A stretch of DNA of 34,184 nt from Nannochloropsis salina CCMP1776 (taxonomy: Eukaryota > Sar > Eustigmatophyceae > Eustigmatales > Monodopsidaceae): NCBI GenBank assembly GCA_004565275.1, contig SDOX01000184.1, forward strand, positions 6,352 through 40,535, written 5' to 3'. Every line of letters starts with the position of its first letter. Position 1 is the stretch's first letter. The translations under genes and the position numbers were made by a program. The notes beneath the pieces are model-generated. The model had not been told where the DNA came from and did no database searches. It saw nothing but the letters and a program-made list of their open reading frames with translations. Positions 10,479 through 21,888 of this stretch are shown in pieces.

Positions 10479-11336
10479 GCTGTCTGTGAGAAAGTCGTCA
10501 GAGGAGGGAGGTTGAGATAGCCCCTCCCTAGTAGGGTGAAGGTGCTACATGCGGCCATAGCCTTCAACACCTAAAGTCAAAGCTTTCATACTTGCACGTG
10601 AGAGAGTATGTATTGTGTAGAGCAATTTGGCTCTCAGGGTGAGCATGGAAGCAAGGCAGTCGCCCCATGCGATGAATAGAGGATAGGAACAAGAGGAAAC
10701 GTTGATCTATGGTAAGGAGTCTTGAGAGGTAGTTACTGACTACAGCCAATAACCTCATTTACTGCACACACGGAAGTATATGGAAGCACCGCTGACCAAG
10801 ACGGTCTCGTGAGCATATTTGGTTACGTCCAAGTCGTTCCGTTAGGATTATCACTGGTTTTAAGAACAAAATTTATCTCACGTCAGTGGGCCGAAAGTCC
10901 TGGAGGGAGGGACTCGATCAAGCCCAACGACACCAAAAGAAATTCCATCCAAGCATTTGGCGTTTTATGTCTGAGTGATCATATGAAGCCAGGATATGTG
11001 ATGCTCGTGTGTCCTATAGCCTGGGGGTGCTATTCATTGCTGCTGGCAGCCACTTCAAGGTACCTTTCCTTCCACGAAGCGCACAGATTTCGAAGGCTCT
11101 GGAAGATATCGAGCAAACAAACCAGAAAGTGTCATTAATATCCAAGGATAACAAAAGAAAAAATGTATCAACTTTGAGGTGAATACATGTAGGCTTCTTT
11201 CTTGCCATAAAGGTCGCGCCTCTTGACAGGCGCCGTTCGCCATAATCCAACCCCGCTTTCCCACAAGCTGCTTCAACAACGCTTCAACCACTTCAGTCCC
11301 CATTCCCCTTTATGTCCCTGTCCTTTCTCAGGCCTG
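10479..11336. other. Spacer between two minus-strand genes, no gene seen
   Basis: This would be the promoter side of the GIDE-like gene and the 3' flank of the orphan gene upstream of it. Minus-strand ORFs at 11014-11303 and a plus-strand ORF at 10809-11138 are open, but have no splice context or recognisable product. Confidence 0.45.
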
Positions 11337-12351
11337 TTACTTGGGCGTGGCGTAGAGAGGCACGGAGGAGCAGGTGGCGGTGCGTTTCGTGAAGGCGAAG
11401 GAGGAGAGGGAGCCGAGAGTTTTTCCAGGCTTGATGGGCCTGCGTCGAGGGAGGAAGGGAGGAAGGGTACATGAGAGATATAAGGGTTAGGGCTCTTATA
11501 TATGAATCCCGAGTCAAAAATAATTCGATATTGCCGCCCGGGGTTGAAGCACGAAGCCGTATGGACAAGAGAGGGAGGAAGGGAGGAAACGCAACGGAGC
11601 CGGTGCGAAGAAAGCGTGCTCGGTCGATAGGACAGGCAGAACTCCACTGACGCATGCACACTAGACGGAGACGGGAGAAACGAAGGGCCCGACCATGATG
11701 TAGAAAACAAGCGAGGAGGAGAGCAAGGGCACGCAGGGAGGAAACATAAGGCCGAGGGAGGACGTTCAAAACCGTCCCTCTTTTCCAAGAGCCTTCGAAA
11801 TCAGTCCATGCTCTTCACGCTCAGGGGGATGAAAGGGATACAAAGGAGGGAGCAAGGAACCGGGAAAAGCTATAACGTACGGGAGGGTGGAGCCAAAAAT
11901 TTGTGCCTCATTCCGCAGGGCACGAGGTTGTCCTGTGTGGTACGGGTGTGCCAGTACAAGAGAAACGGGCAAGGCTTGAATGTATCAACAATGTGACCAG
12001 GGTGCAGGGCGAGAAAGCCTCCTCCCCTTCATTGCCCAGAAAAGTGCGCCGCCTTCCTCGTGATCTCTTCGTGCTTAAATGTGGCTACCGCCGTCTGGGC
12101 ACGCACGGTATAAAGCGTGACTTTGCCTCCCCTCCACCGTCACCGTCTGGCACGGAAACACTTCCAAAAATGCGTTTTCCATCCACGTTGTACTCTTGGT
12201 CCTCTTCAAGAGATTCATGCATCGTGCGCGCACCTGACGCGTCCCTCCAACCCCTGCCGCCCGAACCCTGTGCTTCCTCACCTTGACGGGCTACCACCAA
12301 CAAGTCCGTAGGCTTGAACTTGTTGGAAATGACGGCAAAGACCTTCGTCAT
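11337..12351 (-). CDS. Possible four-exon orphan gene, 104 aa
   Basis: Candidate minus-strand exons 12351-12282, 12233-12144, 11932-11881 and 11439-11337. Phases 1, 1, 2 close and the sum is 315 nt, ATG to TAA. It starts MTKVFAVISNKFKPTDLLVV with a good gtgagg donor. The last exon follows a strong pyrimidine tract (cctcccttcctccctcgacgcag) and reads PIKPGKTLGSLSSFAF..., ending VPLYATPK. I do not recognise the product. The middle exons are uncertain: the first two can be read as one ORF of 88 codons without splicing, and other frames around 12030-12120 also look protein-like. The first and last exons are the best supported; whether they belong to one gene is inference. Confidence 0.38.
11481..11492 (+). 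repeat. Short telomere-like motif
   Basis: TAAGGGTTAGGG, one TTAGGG hexamer with a near-match before it. Probably chance on its own. Confidence 0.35.
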
Positions 12352-12831
12352 ATTCTCTTGAACAAGTGAGGAAAGTGAACGGGGAAATAGCGTTGTGGGA
12401 ATGAGAATGAGGATCAGGCCAAATTGGCCTGATTGATGCCTTTAGAACGAATGCTGACATTTACATCCTTTCGGCGCACACGTCGTACACTGTGCAGATA
12501 AACTAGATGTAAACTTTCACATTGCTGGAGAAAACATACTCGAATGCCAGCAGGAAAACGACAAATTGATATATGTGTCTAGAAAGCGTGACGATGGAGC
12601 CAAAGCTGCTGAACGGGGGAGGGAGCGTCCCGAATGTCTGCGAATAAACCACACAGACATGCGAAGACTCCTCCAGACTCCCAATTAACCAACCCGTTGA
12701 GTCTATCAAACCACAAACCAGGTCTCTCAAGCCGCGCTACCGACGCCGGGCCAATGTACTTTTTGGTAGCGCTCCTACGAGGTGCCCTGGGGTAGAGGCT
12801 TCCCCTCCCTGGTTGCCTTTAGCCACGCCCG

Positions 12832-12907
12832 CCCTCCCTCCCTCCCTCCCTCCCTCCCTCCCTCCCTCCCTCCCTCCCTCCCTCCCTCCCTCCCTCCCTC
12901 CCTCCCT
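12832..12907. repeat. CCCT array, about 19 units (longest in window)
   Basis: Nearly uninterrupted CCCT tetranucleotides. The minus strand reads GGGA, a four-guanine-run motif repeated many times, hence a strong G-quadruplex candidate. Confidence 0.95.
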
Positions 12908-12930
12908 TACAACACCAAGCCAAGCTTCTT

Positions 12931-13238
12931 CGAATGTCATTCGGTGATGGTACATCATCAATGTGGACATGATGGATGTTTAAACCGTACGCTCATTGCA
13001 CCTGCGTATATCACGAGCGGGCACGAGTCATCAGTATGTTCCGGTACCTCCCCATAACCCCCATCTCAGCCTTCCTCCTTCCTTCCAATGTTACTTGGTG
13101 ATTGTATGTCATAAATGTGGACATAAAGGATGTTTCGGCCTTACGTTCATTGCACCTGCGCGTACCACTGGCGGGCAATCCCCATTAGTATGTTCCGTTA
13201 CCTCCCCGTAACCTCCGTCTCGGCTCTCCTCCCTCCCT
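12931..13238 (+). repeat. 154-bp tandem duplication with a shared short reading frame
   Basis: Two copies, 12931-13084 and 13085-13238, share many blocks in order: aatgt, ggtgat, tgtggacat, ggatgttt, cattgcacctgcg, agtatgttccg, tacctcccc(a/g)taac. Both copies keep one open frame ending at the same TAA: (H/K)(Q/K)CGH.GC, then T.IAPA, then VCS.TSP. The match includes Cys and His spacing. The copies differ at roughly a quarter of positions. Whether the peptide is made is unknown; no start or splice context is clear. Confidence 0.7.
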
Positions 13239-13625
13239 ACATTGCAGTCTATGCCTCACATATCTACGCCAGACGTAGGTTGGCTAATCTTGAAATTTGA
13301 ATAAATTTGTTTCTGTTTTCATAGAGTCATCGTTATATCGAAAACCGGAACTTCCACCTGCCTTGATTCTTTTTCTCTCCTCCTCCTCCTGCTCTTACTT
13401 GTCCTCCTCTTGCATCTCATTTATTTTTTTCCCCCTCCATCTCCACTTGTTGTATGGTTGAATATTCAATCGATAATTACCAAGGACTTCATGAGGCAAA
13501 AATATCAAAGATCCCATCATTTCTTTTTTCCTTTCCCTTTCCTAGTCTCTCAGGCTATTTCAAGGAGGCTCAGCTTGCCTCTTCAACCTTTTTCTCCCTT
13601 TACCGACAAAAAGAGGCCAAATTGA

Positions 13626-16600
13626 ATGTTCATGACAAGCAAGGATAGAAAAAACAACGATGATCGATGTGCTGGTAGCGATTATGATTGGGGCTTGGAC
13701 GCAGATGTCTCCGCAATGACCGCAAGGAACGAAGTGAAGATGAGGGAGCAACACAAATCGGATCGAGCGGCTAGGGAGGAAGGGGAGGAGAACGCCAGAT
13801 CGTCCGACCCCTTTTCTTCGCCTGCTTCTCGCACCCCTAAACGACCCAGACTGAGCAAAGGCACGCATGGCAGCGTCGCGGGCAGCGGACGAAGGAGCAG
13901 CATCTCACCTTCCAGCCTCCACGTCCACCTTACCTTACCACGTCATTCGCATTCGTCGTCCTCTTCCTCCACTCTTGCTTCCTCCGACACAAACGGGCAA
14001 TCTGGCTCCCTCCATTCGCCCTTCCTCCTTCCCCTTCTTCAGAAGTGCGGACTAGCTTTCGAGCAAAGAATCAGGCCCTTGATAGCTACCTACCTTACTG
14101 CTCGTGACATCGTGTACTTCAGCCAGACCTCCAAGGTACGTACAGAGGGGGCAGATGAGAGTGGGAATTAGGGAGGGAAGGGTGGACGAGTCTGAGGGAA
14201 GCCTCTGACTGCTCCTTTCCCGCCTCTAAGTGCAATCTTGTTATTCGCGAGCGAATGGGGTGAGGCAATCCCTTCTTCCTTCACCTTTCGTTGTCGTCGG
14301 GGGATACTTCCCTGAAAATGCGCCTCTCCCGTGGCAGATTTATGTTGTGACAGCATGCTCCTCCCCCCTTTTAACCCTCCTCCCCTCTCCTACCCTCCCT
14401 CAGGGTTTTCTTCCTTCCAAGGCGGAAATTGCCTCTCTCCATTTTCGAGGACGCGTTCCTCTGTCTTTGCTGCAGTCAATAGAGGTGGACCGGGCTTTTT
14501 TTCGCCCTCCTCCCTCTTCCTCCTCTTCCTCCTTTGCTGCCACGATACATCCTCCCTGCCTCCCTGCTGCCCTCTCTACTCCCTTCTTTCCCTTCCACAT
14601 CTCCTCTCTCACACTCTCGGTCAGGAAGCACACCAGGAAGGAGGGAGAAGGGAGGGAAATGTAAAATATGCAAGGAACATGGGGAGACTGAGGGAAAGGA
14701 TGAGGGGGGGAGGACTTATGGTGGCGAGAAAACAACCAGACGAAGACACGAGGAGATAGGCGCCCTGTGTGGTCGAAAGATGACCTTTCCCTCACTTCCC
14801 ACCCCTCTTTTTCGCGCATTTCCCCCCTTCATTTTCCCCCTCGTCGTCTTCAGGACCTATGGACGGTCCACGACGTGAATACCCTCAAACATCTCTTCAA
14901 GCGCCTTTCTTTTCCCTCCCTCCGCCAACTTCGCCTTGTCTCCTTGTCCTTCGGCCCCATGGGGGAGGGAGGGAGGGAGGGAGGGGAGGGGAGGGGAGGA
15001 CAAGCATTTGCCGAGAGCCTACTTGCGGTGATCTCTGGGCTGAGGGTTCTGGAGATGGAATGGCTGCCCGACAAATCCTCGAGGAGAGAGAGGGAAAGCT
15101 GCGTAGCGCTCTGCTTGGAGGTAGGGAGGATAAAGGGGAGGAGGAAGGGGAGAACAAGGGAATAAAGGAAGAAAAGGAGGAGGAGAGGGAGGAAGGGAGA
15201 TAGGAAGATGTGAGTGCGTACCCGTGTTTTCGGTGCAGGTGTCAGGAACGAGGCTTCTCTCTGCACTTTATGTGTTTTTCTATATTTTTTCCCCCTCATC
15301 TTTTCCTCTCCCTCCCTCCCTCCCTCCCTCCCTCCCTTCCAACTCCCAACAGACTTTTAGCAGCTTTCCCTACCTCCAGGTCCTTCGCATACATTCTCGC
15401 AAGGTAACCTTCCCTCCTTCCCTTCCTCCCTCCCTCCCTTTCTCCTTCCTTCCTCTTTTCCTCGAGTCTTTCCTTCCATGATTTCTCCTTTCCTTCAAGA
15501 GAAACTCCATCCAGCCCTTTCATCATCACAAACACTCCCCCCCCCCCCCCGCGCCTCTTTAAGTCTCGTCCTTACACCCTTTCCGTGCTCCCTCTCTATT
15601 TTCCTCCCTCGATACCACCTAACCGCTTTAGATCTCTGAGGACACCGTGGTTGCGTTGACCTATGGCCTTGATCGGATGTCCAATTTAACGACCTTGGAG
15701 GTGGGCCTCCCTCCCTCCCTCTCTCCCTCCTTCCCTCCCTTCCTCCCTCCCTCCCTCCCTCCCTTGCTCTCCTCCTCCAATCCTCCCTTTTTCACGGCTT
15801 CTTCAAACGTTCAGGATTCAAAATGACTAAACATTGCAAGGATCTCCTGCTCCCATTTTCTTCCTCTTCTTCCGTTGTCCCCGCTTTAGCTCCGTTCTAC
15901 CGTCCTTACTCAGGAGATACCTTCCCTCACCCTCCATCGCTTCTTGCACGCCCTGTTTTCTTCTCCTTCCTGTCGGACCGTTACCTCCTTCCCGACCGCC
16001 CTCCCGCCTTCCTCCTGCCATTCCACCTCCCTGTCCACACTCACGCTCGTGGGATTGGGCTTGAGAGAGGGAGGGTGGGAAGGAGGGCGGGAGGGAGGGA
16101 GGGACAGCGGGCTGAGAACGGTAGTGAATGGAGTGCTTCAGGCCGTACAAGCCATCTCCTTGGAACAGAAATGCGCTACCGCCGACGAGGCGGTGGAAGT
16201 GATCGATGTGGACAAGACGTGGGAGGGAGGCCTCGAAGAGGAAGGGCGAGCAGAAAGGGACGGAGCGGAGGCAGGGAGGGCAGGGGAGGGTGAAGACGAG
16301 AACCATATTTCGGACTGCTTGGGGTGGGAGCGAACGAGAAACACCGCAGGCAGCGAAAATGTCCTCTTCAGTCCCGGCAATCCAGGAGGGTATCCGCCCT
16401 TCTCTCCTGCTCCCTCCCTCCCTCCCTTCCTCCCTCCCTACCTCGGGCTCCAAGTCTTGGACTTGGGCAATAATTTTCTCGGTGGAGATACCTTCCCCCA
16501 CCTGCCCCCACCCCTTCCTTCTCCCTTCTCTCCTTACCTCTCGGGCTCGGCGGAGGGAGTAACAGATAGAGATACATTGGAAGACAGTACTTTTACGGCC

Positions 16601-18133
16601 CAGCAATCGGAGGGAGGAATCGAGGGAGGGCGGGGGGAAGGGAGGGAGGCACCCGCATCTCCCCTTCGAAAGGTACACCGGAGGAGCAAGACACGCCGTC
16701 GCCTCGCGCCGAGAGGGATGGAAGGAGGAAGAACGATGAAGGAGGGAGGGAGGGATGGTAGGGCAGACCCATTCAAATCCCTCCGCCTCCTCCTTCACCA
16801 CCTGCCCCTCCTTCGGTCTCTCTCCCTGAGCCACTGCTTCCTAGACGGCGCCCAGGGACACCTGGACAGTCTCTGCGACGCTTTCTTCCCCTCCTTCTCC
16901 TTTTCTTCCTCAGCTCAGACCCCCCTCTCTCCCTCCTTGCCCGCCTTGCACCCGTCCTTCCCCTCTTCTTCCCTCTACTCTTCCTCCTCCTCTCCCGCCT
17001 TCTCGCGACTTTCCTCGTTGGACTTGTCCCGCAATCCACGCCTTCTCCCCCCCGCCCATCGACCCTCCCTTGCTCCCCCATGTCTTTCAACAGCAGTTTC
17101 TCACTGTTCTAATGAAATGGAATTTACAGGGGATGAAGCAGTTGGTGAGCATGCGGAGGAGAAAGAGGGGTGTACGGCATTAGTAGCCCGTCGGGGCAGC
17201 AACAATCCGCAGGAGAGCTACGCGGGCAGTGAAAAGGGAGCTGGACCACAACAAACGGTGTCATGGCGTTGCCATGGAAGCTTCCAGAAGGATGGAACAG
17301 AATCTCCACCCCCTAAAACCACCCGATCTGCCAGCCCCCATCTCTCTTTCCCGCCTTCACCGACTGCACTCTCCCTTCTCCTTCAGCGTCTTCCCCACCT
17401 GCGATCTCTGTCTCTCTCCCACTGTCGACTAGGAGATGGTGGAGTCCTCCTTCTTCTCCCTGCCCTCGTTTCCCTCCCTCTACTCGAGCAGCTTTTTCTC
17501 GCGAACAACGAGCTCTCAAGTGCTGGGATCCAAGAACTCGCATGCATGCTGGCAGGGGATGGCGAGACAGAGAAAGGGCGAGGCGCAGGACAAGGGATTA
17601 AAAAGGCAGATGGAGGACGTATCGTGCACTTACAGGGGGTAGTGAAAGAAGGGGGAAGGGCAACGGAGACACCTAGGCCGACAAAAGAGAACCAGGAGGA
17701 GCACGGTGGGGAGGATAGAGGGAGCCACGACGAATCTTCGCAAGGGGAGTGGTACCGTCCACTGTGCGAAGCAAAGGCAGACGATGTCCATGTCCTCGCA
17801 GGAAAAAATTCAGGAGAAAAAGCAGCTCCAGTGCCTCAACAGGGGGGAAAGGAAAAGGGAAGGGGGAGAACTATACTGCTTCCTTCTCTGACAGCGCTGG
17901 ATGTGTATGGGAATGCCGGTGGTTCTCTGGGGGTGACGGCCTTGTGCAGGTGCTTGCAGCGTCGACGTGACCGTTGGGAGGAGAAAAAGAGGGAGGACGG
18001 GCGATTAATCGTTGATATGAGGCACAATGGGACCACGCTGGAGGATGCCAGGAAAATAGTTGAGATGATGATGGAGGGGAGGAAAGAGAGAAGAGCAGGG
18101 TACCAAATCACCGTCAGAACGGGATTCGTCTGA
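13626..18133 (+). CDS. Large leucine-rich-repeat protein with F-box-like segment, 1073 aa
   Basis: Exons 13626-14135, 14404-14484, 14854-15120, 15353-15403, 15632-15700 and 15890-18133. Every internal junction is phase 0 and the sum is 3222 nt. The N-terminus is polar and Ser-rich with a basic TPKRPRLSKG patch. Residues about 145-170 (IRPLIATYLTARDIVYFSQTSK) resemble an F-box helix pair. Leucine-rich segments follow: FPSLRQLRLVSLSFG, ISGLRVLEMEWL, FPYLQVLRIHS, LQVLDLGNNFL (about residue 511), LLRSLSLSHCFLDGA (about 634), LRSLSLSHCRLGDGG (about 834), LEQLFLANNELSSAG (about 861) and LTALDVYGNAGG (about 994). The spacing and 'LSL-SHC' style fit RNI/cysteine-containing LRRs as in F-box substrate receptors. 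Long Pro/Ser/Gly/Glu low-complexity stretches sit between repeats in the 2.2-kb last exon, and exon 3 contains an EGGREGGEGRGG insert. A role in SCF-type ubiquitination is inference. Confidence 0.85.
15121..15352 (+). repeat. LRR-gene intron with purine-rich 5' part and CCCT array before the acceptor
   Basis: The donor gtaggg is followed by G/A-rich sequence. A CCCT array (about 15308-15340) precedes the cag acceptor at 15350-15352. The next intron (15404-15631) and the one after (15701-15889) also carry CCCT-rich patches. Confidence 0.7.
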
Positions 18134-19048
18134 GAATGTGTATGATGTATATAGATGAAGGATATAAAGGTGGGTGATGCGACGAAACATATGGAGGCTC
18201 ACCCATTCTTCGCCCCATGGGAGTGCACAACTAATAACTTCTGACTTAGGGAAAGCATAATGATTCTGCGACGCCTGAAAATTGCAAAGATCAACGGTAC
18301 TCATGCTTCACTCTCCGAAAATACTATCAAAGAATCAACCGATGGCGTGAAATGGTATATGGCAATCCACTCTCGCAAGTTAAAGGAAATAGAATGGAAA
18401 TAAATATGAGATCTCGAGAGATCCCCTTATTTGTATAAGAAAAAGACGCCTTGAGCACTTCTCAAATCAATGGCTTTCTCTCAGCATTAAGTCAAAACTA
18501 TTTTATATCAATGTGAACGAAGGAAGCCTTTTCGATTATCGAGGATCGACTACTTTTGTCTTCATGAAAATGAGTACCTTGCAACTTAATTCGCGATCAT
18601 CAACTCTCTCAACACAATTTCGGAGTTGACACATGTAAATTTCAGCTGTACCTCATGAATTGCGGGTTTGAATGTGGTGTCGTTCGACAAAAGCTCGTCC
18701 CTTCGGCCACTCCGATTGTTTATTGCTTGCTTTGAAAGCAGCAACACAGATTATTTATTGATTCTTTTGAAAGTTCAAAAAACCGTTTCCGTGCACTCTC
18801 GGCTACCATTTGTCCTGCGAAGACGATATCCGACGGCGACAATTACTTGTCTTGTTCCTTCTTTGGTTTACGCCGTCTCCTCTGGATAGCTGCCTGCAAA
18901 TATGTGAGTGTACCTTTGCCGGACAAATACAAGATACATAAACTTAGCCGCGCGCAACTGCAGACCTCATCATGGTAGCAATAACCTCCTCTGTAACAAT
19001 CTTTCTTTCCCCCTTTCCTTTCAGCTCCAGCTTCTATTAAGTATCATT
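18134..19048. other. AT-rich intergenic spacer, no gene seen
   Basis: 3' flank of the LRR gene and promoter of the CobW gene. It has no GGGA arrays. ORFs are short. Confidence 0.6.
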
Positions 19049-21888
19049 ATGCCGTCCTTTACTCCTGAAGCGCTTTCACCTTATCGTCGATTGCATACAT
19101 TTACTGTGCCGGGCATGCAATTTCAAGATTTGGTGGTCAAAGTTCTTGAGAAGCCCCAGGCCTCGTCTACTTCTGAATCTTCATCAACCTTTCTTCGCGT
19201 TCTTGTCGGGTACGTTCGTGCGTGAAATTCATATGGCACCGAGATTAAAGTCTGTCAGAAACATTAAGATAATTTTGCAAAGTGTTTCCAAGGAAAATCA
19301 CAGTATGTCATCCGTCACATCCCAAATTCAGGGACGAGACTGCGGTGATAGAGCTCGTGTACCGCGCCACACGCAACGTCAACGTCCGATGCGGACGATT
19401 TCTCCTCGTCTCTGGGCTTGTCAACTGTAAGGATGGCATTCTTCAGCTCCATTGTGGACCGCGCGCCCAAGACCTGCAGTCGTTGCACAAGCATGGGGGT
19501 GCATCCTTTCTGGTCCCTCCCGCCGCACGTGCCAACAATCTTTCGGCCGTTGTGCACCACGTGGGGGTATTACCGGTCAGACCGGTCCCTTTCCAGTCTC
19601 TGCGTAATGGCAACGTCCAAAAGAAAGGGGAGACGCGCCGGGCCAGAATGGGAAGGCTCCAGTTCGTCAAGACTAGGACCGCGGAGGAGCCTTCCCCTGA
19701 CCCTCCCTATACCGTCGAGTACGGCCTCAAGAGTCATTGCGGGGTGTGGTACGTGGCCAGTACAAGCCCTCGCTCCCACGAATCCTTCCTGGAGACGGCC
19801 GCTCGTGCCTTGGAGGAGGCTGTGGAAGGGGAGCGTGCGATAGGGCGGGAAGGGGAGGAGGACGAGGAAGACACCATATGCGAGGGCTACCCATGCCGTC
19901 GGTCTTATCAACTGGCCGTGCATCTTCCCTGTATCACCGAGCTCCACCGCTCGAAGGAGTCTGCGGACGAAAAGACGCATGCCTACCATTTTTATATCGC
20001 CCTGGCCCCCGCTCAAATAACCGAGGTCGACGGGCAGAAAACCACTTGCTCTCTTACCAAAGCCGCCAGCGGTAGCTGTGGCAGTGGCAACAGCAGCAGC
20101 GACGATGGAAGCGTTGTCTCCACACCCACCATAGAGACAACAGCGTTGGAGACGGCACATGACGCGACGGCCCTGTTGTGGAAATCCCGTCGGGAAGTCA
20201 AGGTCTGTCGTCATGAGGAGAAAGGAAAACATGCCTTTCCCCCTGTAGATCAGGCACGGAATTTGCTGGAAACCGGGCTTCGTACTGGAGGAGGAATATT
20301 GGCTGGGCCCGGGTGGGATGCCTTGCGCGAATTTTTCCAGGAGGGAGTCACCGACAGGGACGAAGAGATCGCTCCGCCGGCAGGGGTGAGCGATCCACAG
20401 AGCATGGCAACGGTCCAGTCTTTGTTGCAGAAAATATCGTTACTCGAACGACCCGAGGTACTACCAGTGACGTTGTTGAGCGGCTTCCTGGGGGCAGGCA
20501 AAACGACGCTTTTAAGGCATGTGCTCAGCCAACAAGCGGGCTGGAAAGTCGCGGTGTTGGTCAACGATATGAACGAATTGAACATTGACGCCACCTTGAT
20601 CACCCAGGACCGCCGCCGCCGGGTGGAAGTCGTAGGCAAGCCGTTGAGCGAGGAACGGATAGTGTCCCTCTCCAACGGCTGCATTTGTTGCACGCTCCGG
20701 GAGGATTTGCTGGCGCAGATTGTCGAATTGGCCCGGACAACTACGTTTGACTACCTGATGATCGAGAGCAGCGGGATCTCAGAGCCCATGGCCGTGGCTG
20801 AGACGTTTACCTTCGAAGATGAGCACGGCCGTTCCCTCTCGAGTCTGGCCCGTTTGGACACGACGGTGACGGTGGTGGATGCCGCGGACCTACCACGACA
20901 TTTGCAGGCGTGGGAGAAAGCCAGCACGGAGGAAGGAGGAGACCAGGCTTGCGCCCTGGGGGGAACAGGGGAGGAGAAAAGTTTGGCCGAGTTGATGGTG
21001 GAGCAAATCGAGTTTGCGGACGTGATTGTCCTGAACAAGGTGGATCTGCTGGCTTCGCCGGCGGCACTAGCATCCAATGGTGTGGGGGGCAACCCTTCCT
21101 TGCCCAGAGGCTCGTTCCAATGGAGCCTCCCCGTCCTGATTTCGGCTCTGCAAAAACTCAATCCGCGGGCCAAGATCGTAGTGGCAGAGCATGGCCGCGT
21201 CGATCCGGCCCAAGTCTTGCACACACACGCCTTCTCGATGGAGAAAGCGCAGGCCGCCCCTGGGTGGTTGCAGACGTTGCGGGGGACGAAAATGCCGGAG
21301 ACGGACGAATTTGGAGTGACCAGCTTCTGTTACCGCCGCCGTCGGCCTTTTCACCCGGCCCGGCTCCATGCCTTGCTGTTTGCGGAGGGAGACGAGGAGG
21401 GAGGGAGGGAAGGAGGGAGGGAGGGCGGGACGGAGGGCGGGCAGGCGGGTCCGGCCGCAGGACCCCTTGGTTCCCTCATCCGTGTCAAGGGTTACCTGTG
21501 GCTGGCCACACACATGCAACACATGGTGTTCTGGTCCTTGGCGGGCAGCGTGCACAGTTTCACGGCGAACGAGGAGGAAAAATGGTTGGCCGCCATTGAC
21601 CCGGTGGAATGGCCCGAGACCCTGACGGCAGCCGAGCTCCGGGCGCATTGGGAGCCCGTGTGGGGGGACCGACGGCAGGAAATCGTCTTCATTGGGGTTG
21701 ACATGGAGCAGACGAAGGTGGAGGAGGCCTTGGACGCGTGTTTATTGACGGAGGAGGAAATGACGCGCATGACTCCGGGGGAATGGGCGGAGGTCTTTGT
21801 GGACCCTTTTGTAAGGGAGGGCACGGACGGGCGTGACGACGACAGCGAGCTTGGGAGCGAGGGCGAGGATGAGCTGGGGGATGGTTGA
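19049..21888 (+). CDS. COG0523 / CobW-ZNG1-type G3E GTPase metallochaperone, 905 aa
   Basis: Two exons, 19049-19209 and 19332-21888, joined at phase 2 (sum 2718 nt). The G3E GTPase domain starts at about residue 430: Walker A GFLGAGKTT (438-446), Asp-containing VNDMNELN, the metal-binding GCICCTLR with C504-I-C506-C507, ESSGISEP (about 532), TVVDAAD, and the guanine-specificity NKVD (622-625). A CobW C-terminal domain follows (KGYLWLATHMQHMVFWSLAG from about 774, then the acidic tail). This family binds Zn (or Co/Ni) at CxCC and passes it to target metalloenzymes under GTP control. ZNG1 supplies Zn to methionine aminopeptidase. Odd points are an unrecognised N-terminal extension of about 430 residues containing several Cys/His, and a GGGA-encoded [11 protein letters not shown] insert (21388-21430) inside the C-terminal domain. 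The GTPase call is firm; the metal and target are not visible. Confidence 0.93.
21388..21430 (+). repeat. GGGA array inside a coding exon (EGGR linker)
   Basis: The array is read in frame within the CobW C-terminal domain, between the HALLFAEGDE segment and the GPLGSLIRVKGYLW strand. It lies where bacterial relatives have a short loop. Confidence 0.85.

Larger units (their letters stand above)
12352..13625. other. Spacer with CCCT array and tandem duplication, no firm gene
   Basis: This is the divergent upstream region between the minus-strand orphan gene and the plus-strand LRR gene. It contains the longest CCCT array of the window and a 154-bp tandem duplication (separate entries). From 13360 onward it is pyrimidine-rich and leads into the LRR start codon. 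Confidence 0.5.
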
